Below, piece after piece: positions 1-11,076 of a stretch of DNA of 64,000 bases (the stretch's first letter is position 1; each line of letters starts with the position of its first letter). The position numbers and the translations under genes are program-made. Below the pieces are notes generated by a model. The model saw nothing but the letters and a program-made list of their open reading frames with translations, had not been told where the DNA came from and searched no databases. The stretch is taken from assembly GCF_040183065.1 (NCBI RefSeq), contig NC_091125.1:123570621-123634620 (forward strand). Reading direction: 5' to 3'. This DNA comes from Periplaneta americana (taxonomy: Eukaryota; Arthropoda; Insecta; Blattodea; Blattidae).

Positions 1-1112
1 GCCAGAAAGTGGACCACGAGAAACAAACCAAGGCAGTAATGTTGGTAGCATTGAAAAGACTGATCACAACATCACCACGAACAATGTTTTTACCGGCTAT
101 ATTTTGGCCGATCCCACGCCGTGGCGTCGTGGTCTAAGGCATCCTGCCTAGGACTCGCGTTACGGAATGCACGCGGGTTCGAGTCTTCATGAGGGAAGAA
201 ATTTTCTCATGAAATTTCGGCCAATGTATGGGACCGGTGCCCACCCAGCATCGTGATGCACTTGGGGAGATATGATAGGTAGCGAAATCCGGTTACGCAA
301 ACCAGCTATAACGGCTGGGAGGCTCATCATGCTAACCACATGATACCTCCATTCTGGTTGGGTGATCGTTCACCTCTGCTTCGGCATGTGGCCGTGAGGC
401 CAGCAGTCGGCTGGTCGGCCTTGGCCCTTCGTGGGCTGTAGCACCACAGATTATTATATTTTGGCCGAGGAATTCTCAAGAGGAATCTAATGTTAGCCAG
501 AACCCTGAGAAAAAACAAACCATAAGACATGCAGCTGAACTGCACGAGACCAGGGTGTCCAACCATTTCGGATTTCAGTCCGACGTAACTATGGTGTCGT
601 ATGTGTCTTAGAAGAATAAATCAGTGATTTTGCTGTCCATAGTGCATCACGACTGCAGTCTATCTTCAGAAGAGCACAGAAAGCCTGAAATCATATTACA
701 TTACAACAAAACTAAGGGAGGAATTGACACCATGGATAAACGTGCCACTACCTACTCTTGCAAAAGGAGTGCCAAAAGATCGTCTGATTGTGTGTTTTAT
801 AATTTACTCGATATTGCAGGAATAAATGCTTATGTATTATATGTTCATGCGAGTACAATCCAAATAAATTGTACAAATGAAGATTGTTCTTGAAGGAATT
901 GGACTAGGCCTACAATTAACACAAGTAATGCGAAAAAAAAAGATGACAAGAAGCCTGCCTCAGAAGATAAAACTAAGTTTGCAAAATGTTCCAGGAACGA
1001 GTTCAGAAGAAAGTGCAACAAAATGAAATGTAGACCGAAGAAAGACCAAATTACTATCAAAAATGCAATAGGTGCAAAGCGTTCCTCTGCCAAGATCATG
1101 CAAACATTTTAG
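1..1112 (+). pseudogene. piggyBac-like transposase, 3' part, broken
   Basis: This is the C-terminal half of a piggyBac-family (DDE, TTAA-specific) transposase; the start lies outside the window. Before the SINE, codons from position 56 read HNITTNNVFTGYILA, matching the family block around the third catalytic aspartate. After the SINE the same block resumes (LAEE), shifts frame near 478 (RNLMLARTLRKNKP), and shifts again to SNHFGFQSDV at 558. From 591 it reads VSYVS-stop-KNKSVILLS, then YNKTKGGIDTMDKR and the FYNLLDIAGINAYVLY block up to about 850. A cysteine-rich tail in another frame at 1034-1112 contains CNRC and CQDH, like the family's C-terminal zinc-binding module. With at least three frames, one in-frame stop and an insertion, it cannot encode an active enzyme. 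Family call is confident; subfamily unknown. Confidence 0.85.
112..454 (+). mobile_element. tRNA-derived SINE inside the piggyBac pseudogene
   Basis: A 343-bp insertion splits the transposase codons. It is flanked by a perfect 14-bp target duplication, TATATTTTGGCCGA, at 98-111 and 455-468. Near its left end it has a pol III A-box-like stretch (GTGGTCTAAGG) and a B-box (GGGTTCGAGTC) about 40 bases later, so the head is tRNA-related and the element points right. The transposase reading frame is the same on both sides once one duplication is removed. Confidence 0.85.
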
Positions 1113-1305
1113 GCCTATTGCAGCATTTGCATAGAATAAATTGGTCATTATTTCGTGCTCACACACTGAAAAATAGGATATTATATGCTTTTTTTGAACC
1201 AAGGCTTAAATAAAAGAAGATGTTTTACTATTATATCGATTTTTCAAAGCCTGGGTCAAACTGACCCATTCACAACATGTGTGACAAAGTTTCGAACATA
1301 ATAGG

Positions 1306-1313
1306 AAGGTTAA
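1306..1313. other. piggyBac right end and TTAA target
   Basis: The sequence after the transposase has a palindromic GGGTCAAACTGACCC at 1254-1268 and ends AATAGGAAGG followed by TTAA (1310-1313). TTAA is the obligatory piggyBac target. The DNA beyond it matches a dispersed TA-element (see 1314-1666) at a point where the sister copy has an intact TTAA (49947-49950). The exact terminal repeat cannot be confirmed because the left end is outside the window. Confidence 0.55.
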
Positions 1314-1666
1314 ATGCACTCTCTATATTGTACGTTAACTCCAATAATTAATATGCTAAATAAAGTAGACATTACATAACGAACATAGCCGCCTGAAAAG
1401 TTGAGTTTTTGAAAAAAAAATGTTACTATTCTACTGTATTTTGATAAACTCCGTAAAAGTGATGATCAAACTGAAAATCGTAATATCGTATTTCCCTACA
1501 ACATAAATGGATACACTACTTTTCTCTCCTCCTATACCTAGTAAAATGATTTGTTTACATATTGCACTAGTAACATCAAACTCCTGTAATGGAAGGGGGC
1601 AACAGTGTTTCCGAGTATAGCCAGGTTAATGTTTAAAATGTTGGTAAAAATAAAGTGATGTCCCTG
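1314..1666 (+). mobile_element. Right part of a TA-flanked TIR element (copy 1)
   Basis: This aligns with the right third of the element at 49171-50317 (shared stretches CTCTATATTGTACG, the CTCCTATACCTAGTAAA stretch, and the terminal GATGTCCCTG followed by TA at 1667-1668). Its left part should lie left of the piggyBac insertion, outside the window. It is non-coding. TA target sites and the terminal repeat point to an IS630/Tc1/mariner-type, non-autonomous element; the superfamily is inferred. Confidence 0.65.
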
Positions 1667-1717
1667 TACAAGGAATACTGAAATTCTATTAATATAAAAT
1701 AATAATTTATTTATTTA

Positions 1718-1841
1718 CTTCCTCTGGAGGAGTCAAGGGGTGAGGTACAGCTTATAACAGTAACATTTTGGAAATATTCAACATTTTTTTCCCCTCTATT
1801 ACTGTATCTAATGAAAATTAGCATGTGTAAAACATGTCCTG

Positions 1842-1889
<48 letters not shown>

Positions 1890-2508
1890 CATTTTTACGA
1901 TTTAAAAGAATTTATTTACACTTTTTTTTTCAAAATGCAGTTCACTATGCAGTGATGATGCGTTTACCACATAAGTAAAAAACTATCGAACATTCTGTTA
2001 TGAAATTTTTTATGTGTATTTATGCATGTCATATCTACAATATCAAACAAGATCTCTTCTCTACCTTCGATAGATTGTCTAATAAGAAATAAATTCTTTT
2101 AAAAGAATGGTCAAATATCAAAATTTTCTATTACACAAAATAAAAAGAATATATTATTTATTAAGGAATGTAGTTGAAAGAGCATTGTAAACACGAGTTT
2201 CAGCAATAAAATAAAAGAGAGAGAACATGAAAAAGTTAAGAAGTTTTTTAGTTATGAGGGAAACGTTTCATCACTGCACAGTGAACTGCCAATATTTTCA
2301 ATTTTGAAAAAAAATATATATATAATTTTATTAAATCGTAAAAATATATTTTTTTTCATATAGCAGAAGGACAGTGTTTTACACATACCAATTTTCATTA
2401 TTGTACAAGATACAGTAATAGAGGGAAAAAATGTTGAATATTTCCAAATATTTTACTGCTGTAAGCTGTATCTAAGCCTTCTTTTCCACACCACCAGGAA
2501 TATGTACC
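1718..2508. mobile_element. Foldback element with ~260-bp inverted arms
   Basis: The left arm (about 1718-1990) matches the reverse complement of the right arm (about 2235-2508), including GGAAATATTCAACATTTTTT, CTCTATTACTGTATCT, TGTGTAAAACA, TTTTTACGATTTAA, and CAGTTCACTRTGCAGTGATG. The arms differ by point changes and by a (TA)n expansion in the left arm (1843-1888). No coding potential is visible. The flanking target duplication was not resolved. Confidence 0.75.
1843..1888. repeat. (TA)n microsatellite
   Basis: About 23 perfect TA units. They lie in the left arm of the foldback; the right arm has only a short AT-rich tract at the matching place, so the expansion came after the arms formed. 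Confidence 0.95.
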
Positions 2509-3614
2509 CATATGCATACAATATTCTTGGACAGCAGCTGAGAAAATAATTAGTAACTTCAATTGCACAAAAACGTAGATACAGAATAACATTTACAATT
2601 AAAGTAATCGAAACGAAAAAAAAACACACAAAAATATTAAAAATGTTAAGTCTGTAAACAATAATTAAAGAAGGATTAAAGAATATATTAATATTATTAA
2701 TCTAATAACTAAGCAAGGAATTCCAAATAATAATGCAAACAATTAATGTAATTATAAACGATTAGACCAGGGATTAGATCAGGGGGAAGAGAGGGGTGGA
2801 AGCATGGGGAAAGAGTTTGTTCCCCGTTTACAATACCCCGGCCTTGAATTACGTATCATACCTCTTGTGTTCGTCCCGGCCAGATCTAATTATCTATATA
2901 CGAGAATTTAAATTAAATTAGTTCTACAGGATAAGCAATAATTGCAACAATATTGCAATTGCCAAGGTAATATTTTATAACATTGGCTTTCTTTGTCACT
3001 ACTTCTTATTAGTCGAAAACTACTATAAAAAAGCAAAGACAAAAAAATATGATTCAAATTAGGTCCCAACTAAGCTTGCTTGTTATCTCGAATGGTTATT
3101 TGTGAAACAAAACTGTTCTCACACAACAATAATAGGCATCTTGCTTCTGTGTTGCACTGAGGAAGAAGAATGTGGATTTATAGGGAGTACAAGATCTAAA
3201 TGACTTCACTTATTTGTCAAAGCGGCTTGCTTTTGATGGCAACTATCACAGAATCACGGAGACATTTGTGTGACTGACACACGCAACTTGTACCTCGTTT
3301 ATGTTAAAACAAGTTTGTTTTACAAATAAATAGGATTATCGTTGTAAATACCGATAATGAGGGCCATTGGAAATTGTAGTATTCATGTGACATGTATTAG
3401 GAACAATGCCACAATTACCTTCGTTACGTACAGTTCTGATTTCCAATAACTACCTACGTACAACATTTTCAAATGGTAATTATCTATGAGCTTCTTTATG
3501 ACAACAAAATCATGGGCTTCTGTTTCTTTGTATGTCAGTGAAGACTCTGAATCGAAATAAGCTGCTGGTAGCCCCTATTTAGAGATATTTCCCTACAATT
3601 GTCACCAATCACTA
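2509..3614. other. AT-rich sequence without recognised features
   Basis: No ORF of note and no repeat I recognise, apart from a short GC-richer patch at 2780-2890 containing a purine-rich run. Confidence 0.5.
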
Positions 3615-5320
3615 TTGTCACGCCGTCGTCAACAACTATCATCGTCGCATTTGTCGTCAACAATCTTCGTTGCCGTCAACATCAAGAATCATGTCGGCCT
3701 GAGTAGCGCAGTCGATATACCGCTGGCCTTCTGTGCTCGAGGTTGCGAGTTCGATCCCGACCCAGGTCGATGGCATTTAAGTGTGCTTAAATGCGACAGG
3801 CTTATGTTTGTAGATTTACAGGCATATAAAAGAACTCCTGCGGGACAAAATTCCTGCACACCGGCGACGCTGATATAACCTCGGTAATTGTGAGCGTCGT
3901 TAAATAAACCATAATTTAATTTTTTCAAGAGTCCTTGTTGCCGTCGTCGACACCAATCATATTCGCTGTTGTCATCAGAAACTATCGTCACCATTTTCAT
4001 CAAGAACCATCGTCCCCGTCGTCATCAAGAACTATCATCACCGTCGTCAAGAACCATCGTCACAATTGTCATCAAGAACCTTCGGCACTGTTGCCATCAA
4101 AAACTACTGCCGCCGACATCAAGAACTATTGTCATCGTCATTATCAAGAACTATTGTTGCCATCGTAATCAAGAACTATCGTCACCGTCATCAAGAACTA
4201 TTGTCATCGTCATTATCAAGAGCAATTGTTGCCATCGTAATCAAGAACTATCGTCACCGTCGTCATCAAGAACTATTGTCATCGTCATTATCAAGAATCA
4301 TTGTCGCCGTCATAATCAAGAACTATTGTCATCGTCATTATCAAGAACCATTGTTGGCATCGTAATCAAGAACTATCGTCACCGTCATCAAGAACTATTG
4401 TCATCGTCATTATCAAGAACAATTGTTGCCATCGTAATCAAGAACTATAGTCACCGTCGTCATCAAGAACTATTGTCACCGTCATTATCAAGAATCATTG
4501 TCGCCGTCATAATCAAGAACTATTGTCATCGTCATTATCAAGAACCATTGTTGGCATCGTAATCAAGAACTATCGTCACCGTCGTCATCAAGAAATACTG
4601 TCGCCGTCATCAAGAACTATTGTCATCGTCATTATCAACAACCATTGTTGCCGTCGTAATCAAGAACTATCGTCACCGTCGTACTGTCGCCGTCATTAAG
4701 AACTATTGTCATCGTCGTTATCAAGAACCATTGTCACCGTCGTAATCAAGAACTATCGTCACCGTCGTCATTAAGAACTACTGTCGCCGACATCAAGAAC
4801 TATTGTCATCGTCGTTATCAAGAACCATTGTCGCCGTCGTAATCAAGAACTATCGTCACCGTCGTCATTAAGAACTACTGTCGTCATCAAGAACTAATAT
4901 CACCATCGTTATCAAGAACCATTGTCACAGTCGTCATTAAGAACCATCTTCAGAGTTGTCACCAAGCACCACAGCTACCGTTGTCATCAAGAACTAATAT
5001 CACCGTCAAGAACTATTACCACCATCGTTATCAAGACCATCGTCGCCGTCATAATCAAGAATCATCGATACAATTGTCATCAAGAACTATTATCGCCTTG
5101 GTCATCAAGAATCATCGTTATCGTCATCGTCGAGAACTACTGTTGCCGTCATCATTAAAAATCATTGTCATCATCCTCATCAAGAACCATCGTCATAGTT
5201 GCCATCAAGAACCATCATCACCGTCGTCGTCAAGAACCATCACTGTCATCGTCGACACTAATTCGCCAAGGTCAAGAAGCATCATCGCCGTAGTCACCAA
5301 CCATCGTCACCGTCATAATT
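3615..5320. repeat. CATCAAGAAC minisatellite, 22/25-bp units with 197-bp higher order
   Basis: The core unit is ATCAAGAACTATYGTCA plus a variable GTC/ATC-rich end. Spacing between successive CAAG cores is 25 or 22 bp (for example 4267, 4292, 4317, 4342, 4367, 4389), so length changes come in threes. A block beginning CGTAATCAAGAACTATCGTC recurs at 4164, 4361 and 4558, a 197-bp higher-order period of eight units. Units become diverged at both edges (3615-3690 and after 5100). Because lengths mostly change by threes, ORFs up to 197 codons run through it; I do not regard them as genes. Confidence 0.9.
3692..3927 (+). mobile_element. tRNA-derived SINE inserted in the minisatellite
   Basis: The head reads CGGCCTGAGTAGCGCAGTCG (A-box-like) and GAGTTCGATCCCGACC (B-box) 45 bases later. 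The 3' part ends in GCGACGCTGATATAACCTCG and GAGCGTCGTTAAATAAACC, then an A/T-rich tail. Imperfect target copies TCAAGAATCAT and TCAAGAGTCCT flank it, and the minisatellite resumes on the far side. The same family occurs inverted at 17816-18021. Confidence 0.75.
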
Positions 5321-5639
5321 AGCAATTAGAGTTTAGTAAAACTATTTCAGCCTCATCGGTATTATTTTTAAAGCTCTTTCTTTTCGTCTTTAATATTTTG
5401 GTTTCTATTTCGCTTATCTGGTATTGTCTTGAGTTTTAATCATAATTAATTTTATTTTACTAGGTTAGTTTACTAGTATTATCACCAAGTAATTCAGTTC
5501 TAAGACCGTTACTTTTAGCCTCTGGACCGGCAAATTCTGCGGCATTTCATGTAGAGCTGATGTTGCAGTTTTAGCGTTTGTATACGGGTTGCACTAAGAA
5601 TAGGAGAGATAGTAGACCTATGTTGCGCACAAAAGGGAG

Positions 5640-6440
5640 AATTACACAACAGTTAGTTAAAAATCTGAATTATACAGAGTCAAGAGTCATAGAGACTCGT
5701 AGAATCATATAGATGGAGTGGAAGTCGTAGAGGTAGAGTCGTAGACACAGAGTCAGACTCGTAGAAACAGAGTCGGAGTCGTATAAAGAGTCGAGAGACG
5801 GAGTCGAAATCGTACAGTCGTAGAGATGGAGTCTGAATTTGAATGGTAGAGTCGTAGGGAAGAAATCGGAGAGATGGAGTTGAGTCGTAGAGACGGTGTC
5901 GCAGTCGTAAAGACAGTTGAAGTCCTAGAGACCGAGTCGAAGTCCTACAGACAGAATTGGAGTCTAGAGACAGAGTCGGAGTCCTAGAGACAGAGTCGGA
6001 GTCGTAGAGACAAAGTCACAAACATAGATTCGTAGAAAAACAGTCGAAGTATTAGAGTCATAGCCATGGAGTAGGAGTCACACAGTCGTAGAGACGGAGT
6101 CTGAATTTGAATGGTAGAGTCGTAGGGAAGGAATCGGAGGGATGGAGTTGAGTCGTAGAGACGGTGTCGGAGTCGTATAGACAGTCGAAGTCCTAGAAAC
6201 CGAGTCGGAGTCCTAGAGACAGAGTCGGAGTCCTAGAGACAGAGTCTGTGTAGTAGAGACAGAGTCGGAGTCGTAGAGACAGAGTCGGAGTCGTAGAGAC
6301 AGAGTCGGAGTCGTAGAGACAGAGTCGCAGTCATAGATGTAGAGACAGTGGGGAGTCGTAGATTCATAGAGACAGAGTCAGAGTCATAGAGACAATTTGA
6401 GTCATAGAGACAATGTGAGTAATTCGAAGTCGTGGAGTAG
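5640..6440. repeat. 20-bp GAGTCGTAGAGACA satellite with 268-bp duplication
   Basis: The unit is GTCGTAGAGACAGAGTCGGA, cleanest at 6200-6330. A marker segment CTGAATTTGAATGG with the same neighbours occurs at 5833 and 6101, showing a 268-bp block duplication. The strand is strongly purine-rich. The edges decay into diverged units. No ORF spans it. Confidence 0.9.
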
Positions 6441-6640
6441 GAATCCTTCGTGGGTTTGGAATCTGAAACAGTTTTGTACAGAGTGGAAGTCGGTAAAATT
6501 GTACCAAATCTGAGCTCGATTCCAATATAGAAGAAGGTACTATTTTAACATTTTCGCTCCCGTGTTAAGTGCCAGTGGCATCAAGCTTAAACTTACAGAT
6601 ATTCAATGACGCGTTGAGCCACATATTGTGGGAATATTAT

Positions 6641-6643
<3 letters not shown>

Positions 6644-6671
<28 letters not shown>

Positions 6672-6685
6672 ATAAATAAATAAAT
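6644..6685. repeat. (AAGT)n-(AAAT)n microsatellite
   Basis: Six AAGT units pass directly into four AAAT units, ending at the edge of the next foldback element. The AAGT tract equals the tail seen on LINE copies at 8029 and 42230 (read on the other strand), so it may be a LINE-tail remnant; that is inference. Confidence 0.85.
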
Positions 6686-6686
6686 A

Positions 6687-7270
6687 CACAGGGTAAACCA
6701 TAAGTAATGTCATTAATTTCAGGGTCTTATTCTTTGAGATATTTCAAACACAAACGTTTAATACGCTCTTGCTCGTTTTTGCTTTCTTTTCGAGTTAAAA
6801 TTATTTTATATCAAACATTTCATAGCGTGTTTGGGAAAGTCATTGATTTAATATCCAGTAAGCTAAGTCAATTTAAGAGAGCAGTGTATTATAATAATAA
6901 ATTATTGAAATAATTTTAGTTTCGTCCTTTGAATGTGCAGAAATTTGATCCGAGCAACATAACTTTTTGTTCTGGAAAGGAATTTTAAAATGTTATATTT
7001 GTTAAGCTCAAATTTTTGCACAATTAAAGGACGAAACTAAAATTCTTTCAATAATTTATTATCTTAATACACTTCTCTCTTAAACAGACTGAGCATAATG
7101 TGAATTCAATAAATGGTTTTCCCAATCACGCTCTGAAATGTTTCATATAAAACAGTTTTCAGCTCGAAAAGAAAGCAAAAACGAGCAAAATTGTATTTGA
7201 GTTTTTTCTTTGAAATATCGCATAGAATAACCCCTTTAAATTTTTTACATTACTTACGGTTCACTCTGTA
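6687..7270. mobile_element. Foldback element with ~265-bp arms, TA-flanked
   Basis: The left arm (6687-6955) and reverse complement of the right arm (about 7010-7270) share ACCRTAAGTAATGT, GATATTTCAAA, TTGCTCGTTTTTGCTTTCTT, GTGTATTAWRATAATAAATT, and TTTTAGTTTCGTCCTTT. The loop is only about 55 bp. The ends read CACAGGGTAAACC and (reversed) TACAGAGTGAACC beside TA, typical of Tc1/mariner-type insertion. A 68-codon ORF in the left arm has no known match and is not conserved in the other arm. Confidence 0.85.
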
Positions 7271-8014
7271 TACACGATCTAAAAATAATTTGCACGCAGG
7301 ACCAACAGCTTCATTTTATCTTATCCTAAAATGTCTCATTCTAAATGAAAACTGAATTCGCAGGCCTTGAATGCAGTGAAAGCGCGATAATCACTATACA
7401 TCCAAACTCCAGTTGAGAAGAGCCAAAGATGTACTTGTTAAATATTCGGCAATGGAAACGAATCAACAATCACAATGCACTTCTATCTATATGCCTCTTC
7501 TAGGTAATTAAAGAAAGGTATTTTAGTCGAAGTATAGTAAGCATATCAAATTTAATGAAAATCTATCACGTAATAATCAAACACAACCGGTTTCTCCGAA
7601 AAAAAAAAAAAAAAAAGAGTTCACAGTTTTTATTTCCAAACTGTGGTGACGTCAGTAATCATACATAAATATGGACTCCAGAAAAACATGGCTGACTATA
7701 TCTCCTTTACTCCACTCTTCAACTTACGAGATAGGCAGCAGGCAAGTTTTCTTAGAGAGTCGCTGGAATTTTATCGTTTAAATGAGACTAAGACACAATG
7801 TTGCGTTCCTGATAATCAATTTAGCAGAGCTACATGATCGGACCTACCCTCAGCCTGCGCACCGCAATAAATATACCCAGTCAGGAGTAAGGTACAAATA
7901 TGTCGGCAGTGCAGCTACCTGTACTTTGATCCTATGGAGGAAATTGTTATTTAACTTGGAAAAGTGTCACTGTTTTAAGAACAGGACTTGTTGTGAAGAC
8001 ATAAATTAACCGAC
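7271..8014. other. No recognised feature
   Basis: Contains a 16-bp poly-A run near 7600-7616 and short ORFs with no recognisable domain. Confidence 0.5.
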
Positions 8015-8028
8015 ATTCCTGTGGTTAT

Positions 8029-8293
8029 TCTTACTTACTTACTTACTGGCGTTTAAGGAACCCGGAGGTTCATTGCCGCCCTCACATAAGCCCGCCATCG
8101 GTCCCTATCCTGAGCAAGATTAATCCATTCTCTATCATCATATCCCACCTCCCTTAAATCCATTATAATATTACCTTCCCATCTATGTCTGGGCCTCCCC
8201 AAAGGTCTTTTTCCCTCCGGCCTCCCAACTAACACTCTATATGGATTTCTGGATTCGCCCATACGTGATACATGCCCTGCCCATCTCAAACGT
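8029..8293 (-). mobile_element. 5'-truncated LINE, C-terminal end of endonuclease-reverse transcriptase
   Basis: Read on the minus strand this gives MRWAGHVSRMGES, then VGRPEGKRPLGRPRHRW, MDLREVGYDDREWINLAQ and DRDRWRAYVRAAMNLRVP-stop, the typical carboxyl end of an insect non-LTR retrotransposon ORF2 (endonuclease plus reverse transcriptase). Only the last 78 codons are present. The minus-strand 3' tail is (AAGT)n at 8029-8044. A perfect 14-bp target duplication, ATTCCTGTGGTTAT, flanks it at 8015-8028 and 8294-8307. The tail directly after the stop, truncation and duplication together show target-primed insertion. Related copies are at 13128-14030 and 42230-42923. Confidence 0.9.
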
Positions 8294-8309
8294 ATTCCTG
8301 TGGTTATGG

Positions 8310-9600
8310 GTTATTTTATTACCATTTCTAACATATTCATATTTCGCAATGTTATTGCGTCTCATACGGATAATACATTCATAATTCACAAATTTGTTAG
8401 GCATCAATCGGATAAGACATTCATATTTCACAAAATTATTGCGTCTCAATCGGATAAGACATTCATATTTCACAAATTTGTTACGTCTCAAGCGGATAAG
8501 ACATTCATATTTCACAAAATTATTGCGTCTCAATCGGATAAAACATTCATATTTCAAAAATTTGTTACGCCTCAATCAGATAAGACATTCATATTTCACA
8601 AAATTGTTGCGTCTCAATCGGATAATACATTCATAATTCACAAATTTGTTAGGCATCAATCGGATAAGACATTCATATTTCACAAAATTATTGCGTCTCA
8701 ATCGGATAAGACATTCATATTTCACAAATTTGTTACGTCTCAAGCGGATAAGACATTTATATTTCACAAAATTATTGCATCTCAATCGGATAAGACATTC
8801 ATATTTCACAAATTTGTTACGTCTCAATCGGATAAGACATTCATATTTCACAAAATTGTTGCGTCTCAATCGGATAAAACATTCATATTTCACAAATTTG
8901 TTACGCCTCAATCGGATAAGACATTCATATTTCACAAAATTGTTGCGTCTCAATCGGATAATACATTCATATTTCACAAACTTGTTACGTCTCAGACGGA
9001 TAAGACATTCATATTGCACAAAATTGTTGCGTCTCAATCGGATAATACATTCATATTTCACAAACTTGTTACGTCTCAGACGGATAAGACATTCATATTT
9101 CACAAACTTGTTACGTCTCAGACGGATAAAACATTCATATTTCACAAACTTGTTACTTCTCAGACGGATAAGACATTCATATTTCACAAATTGTTACGCT
9201 TCAATCTGATAATACAGTCAGATTTCATAAACTTGTTACGTCTCAGACGGATAAGACATTCATATTTCACAAATTTGTTACGCCTCAATCGGATAATACA
9301 TTCATATTTCACAAACTTGTTACGTCTCAGACGGATAAGACATTCATATTTCACAACTTTGTTATGCCTCAATCGGATAATACATTCATATTTCACAAAC
9401 TTGTTACGTCTCAGACGGATAAGACATTCATATTTCACAAAGTTGTTACGTCTCAGTCGGATAAGACATTCATATTTCACAAACTTGTTACGTCTCAGAC
9501 GGATAAGACATTCATATTTCACAAAGGTGTTCTTCCCAATCGGATAATGCATTCACATTTCACAAAGTTTTTACGTTTTAATCAGATAAAACATATTACA
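8310..9600. repeat. 42-bp satellite (about 30 units), 252-bp higher order
   Basis: The unit spans CATTCATATTTCACAAA and TTGTTACGTCTCAATCGGAT plus AAGA, 42 bp, or 14 codons. Many neighbours alternate between an AAATTTGTTACG and an AAAATTRTTGCG form (84-bp rhythm). A six-unit block with the rare form TTAGGCATCAATCGG recurs at about 8395 and 8647, 252 bp apart. Because 42 is a multiple of three, a 415-codon ORF on the plus strand and 203- and 122-codon ORFs on the minus strand stay open, each as a 14-residue repeat. Codon-level conservation is no better than base-level conservation, so I call it a satellite. Degenerate units continue to about 9700. Confidence 0.92.
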
Positions 9601-9699
9601 CAAAATTGTTGTCTCTCAATTAAACGGTTAGGACATTCATATTTCGCAAGGTTGTGCCAATCAATTAAAGACACACTACATTCATATTTCACATAACGT

Positions 9700-11076
9700 T
9701 GTTGGCTATGAATCAATCAGATAAAAGATCTCCCAGTTAAAGAAATGGAAACATCTGTATGTTTTGGAACTAGTTCTATGTTCAAGCAACATGAGTTATT
9801 TGCTGTAATCTCCACTTCTGTCACCTAACTAAAGGTGACGCTTTACAGCCCGCTATGTTAAATATCCTTGAAACTTGAATTAGTGCATAATAACAACTAA
9901 AAGTACTAAAATGGGACGTTTCAGTAGTCTTTTGAAGTGAATGATAGCATGTATTTGATAATCTTATGTATGCTTAATTTCCTCCCGTTGATACATCGCA
10001 TGTAATAAACTCTCAAACAACAAACGTCTATTGTTGGTCTTCAGTAGAAAAGAGTCCCTCCGCCTTAATGTGCACCGGCGAGGTGGTGTGGGCATTGTAA
10101 CTGTCTAGTCCTTGTTAAACAGCAAACAAATGAGTGCTGTAAGGAAGACGCATTGCATGACGGTACTTCCACTGTGTAGGCATTTTTTTAAACTCAGGAA
10201 TTCTAAGAGGACGTGATTCCTCTTTTTTTTCTTCCTTTCCCTTTTCAGAATTCCTTTTATGAAATTTGTTTCTGCGCTCTGAGCGAGTCCCGACAATAGC
10301 GAAGTGGTGGTAATGGCCACTCGGTCTTCTAAATTATCTCTTAACAAAAGCTTCTTCTTTTACGCGTATCCTGCCTCTCTTTTGTATATTACACTCCTGC
10401 AAGTAGACGACCTGCCTGTGTATGCTGTAATTTGTCTTGTCTTCTTACAAAACACATGCGCCATGATTCCGTTTACATTACTTCAGATCACCTATATATT
10501 ACATCATAGTCGACGTTACAATCTTCATAAAATCATCATCTCCCTCGTAATACATTATTTTATAATTTATTGTAGTGGTTGTCTTCCGATAAGTCTAATG
10601 TAAGTAGACAAATCACATAACACTATAGACCCATAACATTATCCTTAAATATATTACAATATAGCATCTTTAATTACAGAAATTTAACGATTTCAACAGA
10701 AGAATTTCATAACCACAGTCTTCAACCACCTGCATGAAGTATAGCCTATATCATTTGGTACAATCAAGCTAACAAAGAACACGTCCAAAAACGACAGCAT
10801 ATCGTAGATCTCTAGAAGAATACAACGGATAATTCAACATACAGGACACTAAATGTGTGTCGTAATAACAATAGTAACGTGTAGTCTCTTGATTACAATT
10901 ATAAATAGTATTCTGTATAAACGATTAAATTTGAATGTGTTATCATGAATGTGACGCTGCATAAAAAAGTATATCACATTAAAATAAGTGGTATAATTTC
11001 ATATTAATTGCTAATTTCAATCTACAAAATTGAGTTTTTTATCATGCTACAAAATTAATTTCAATGTTATGTTATA
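9700..11076. other. No recognised feature
   Basis: ORFs of 80 (minus, 10105-10347) and 99 codons (plus, 10304-10603) face each other here. Neither shows a domain I recognise, and the second is a run of hydrophobic residues from AT-rich DNA. Confidence 0.45.

Noticed and set aside
3969..4562. 197-codon histidine- and serine-rich ORF
   Set aside because: Runs through the CATCAAGAAC minisatellite whose units mostly change length by threes.
8300..9547. 415-codon repeat protein (14-residue units)
   Set aside because: The 42-bp satellite is open on both strands and no domain, signal peptide or start context supports translation; kept only as a testable finding.
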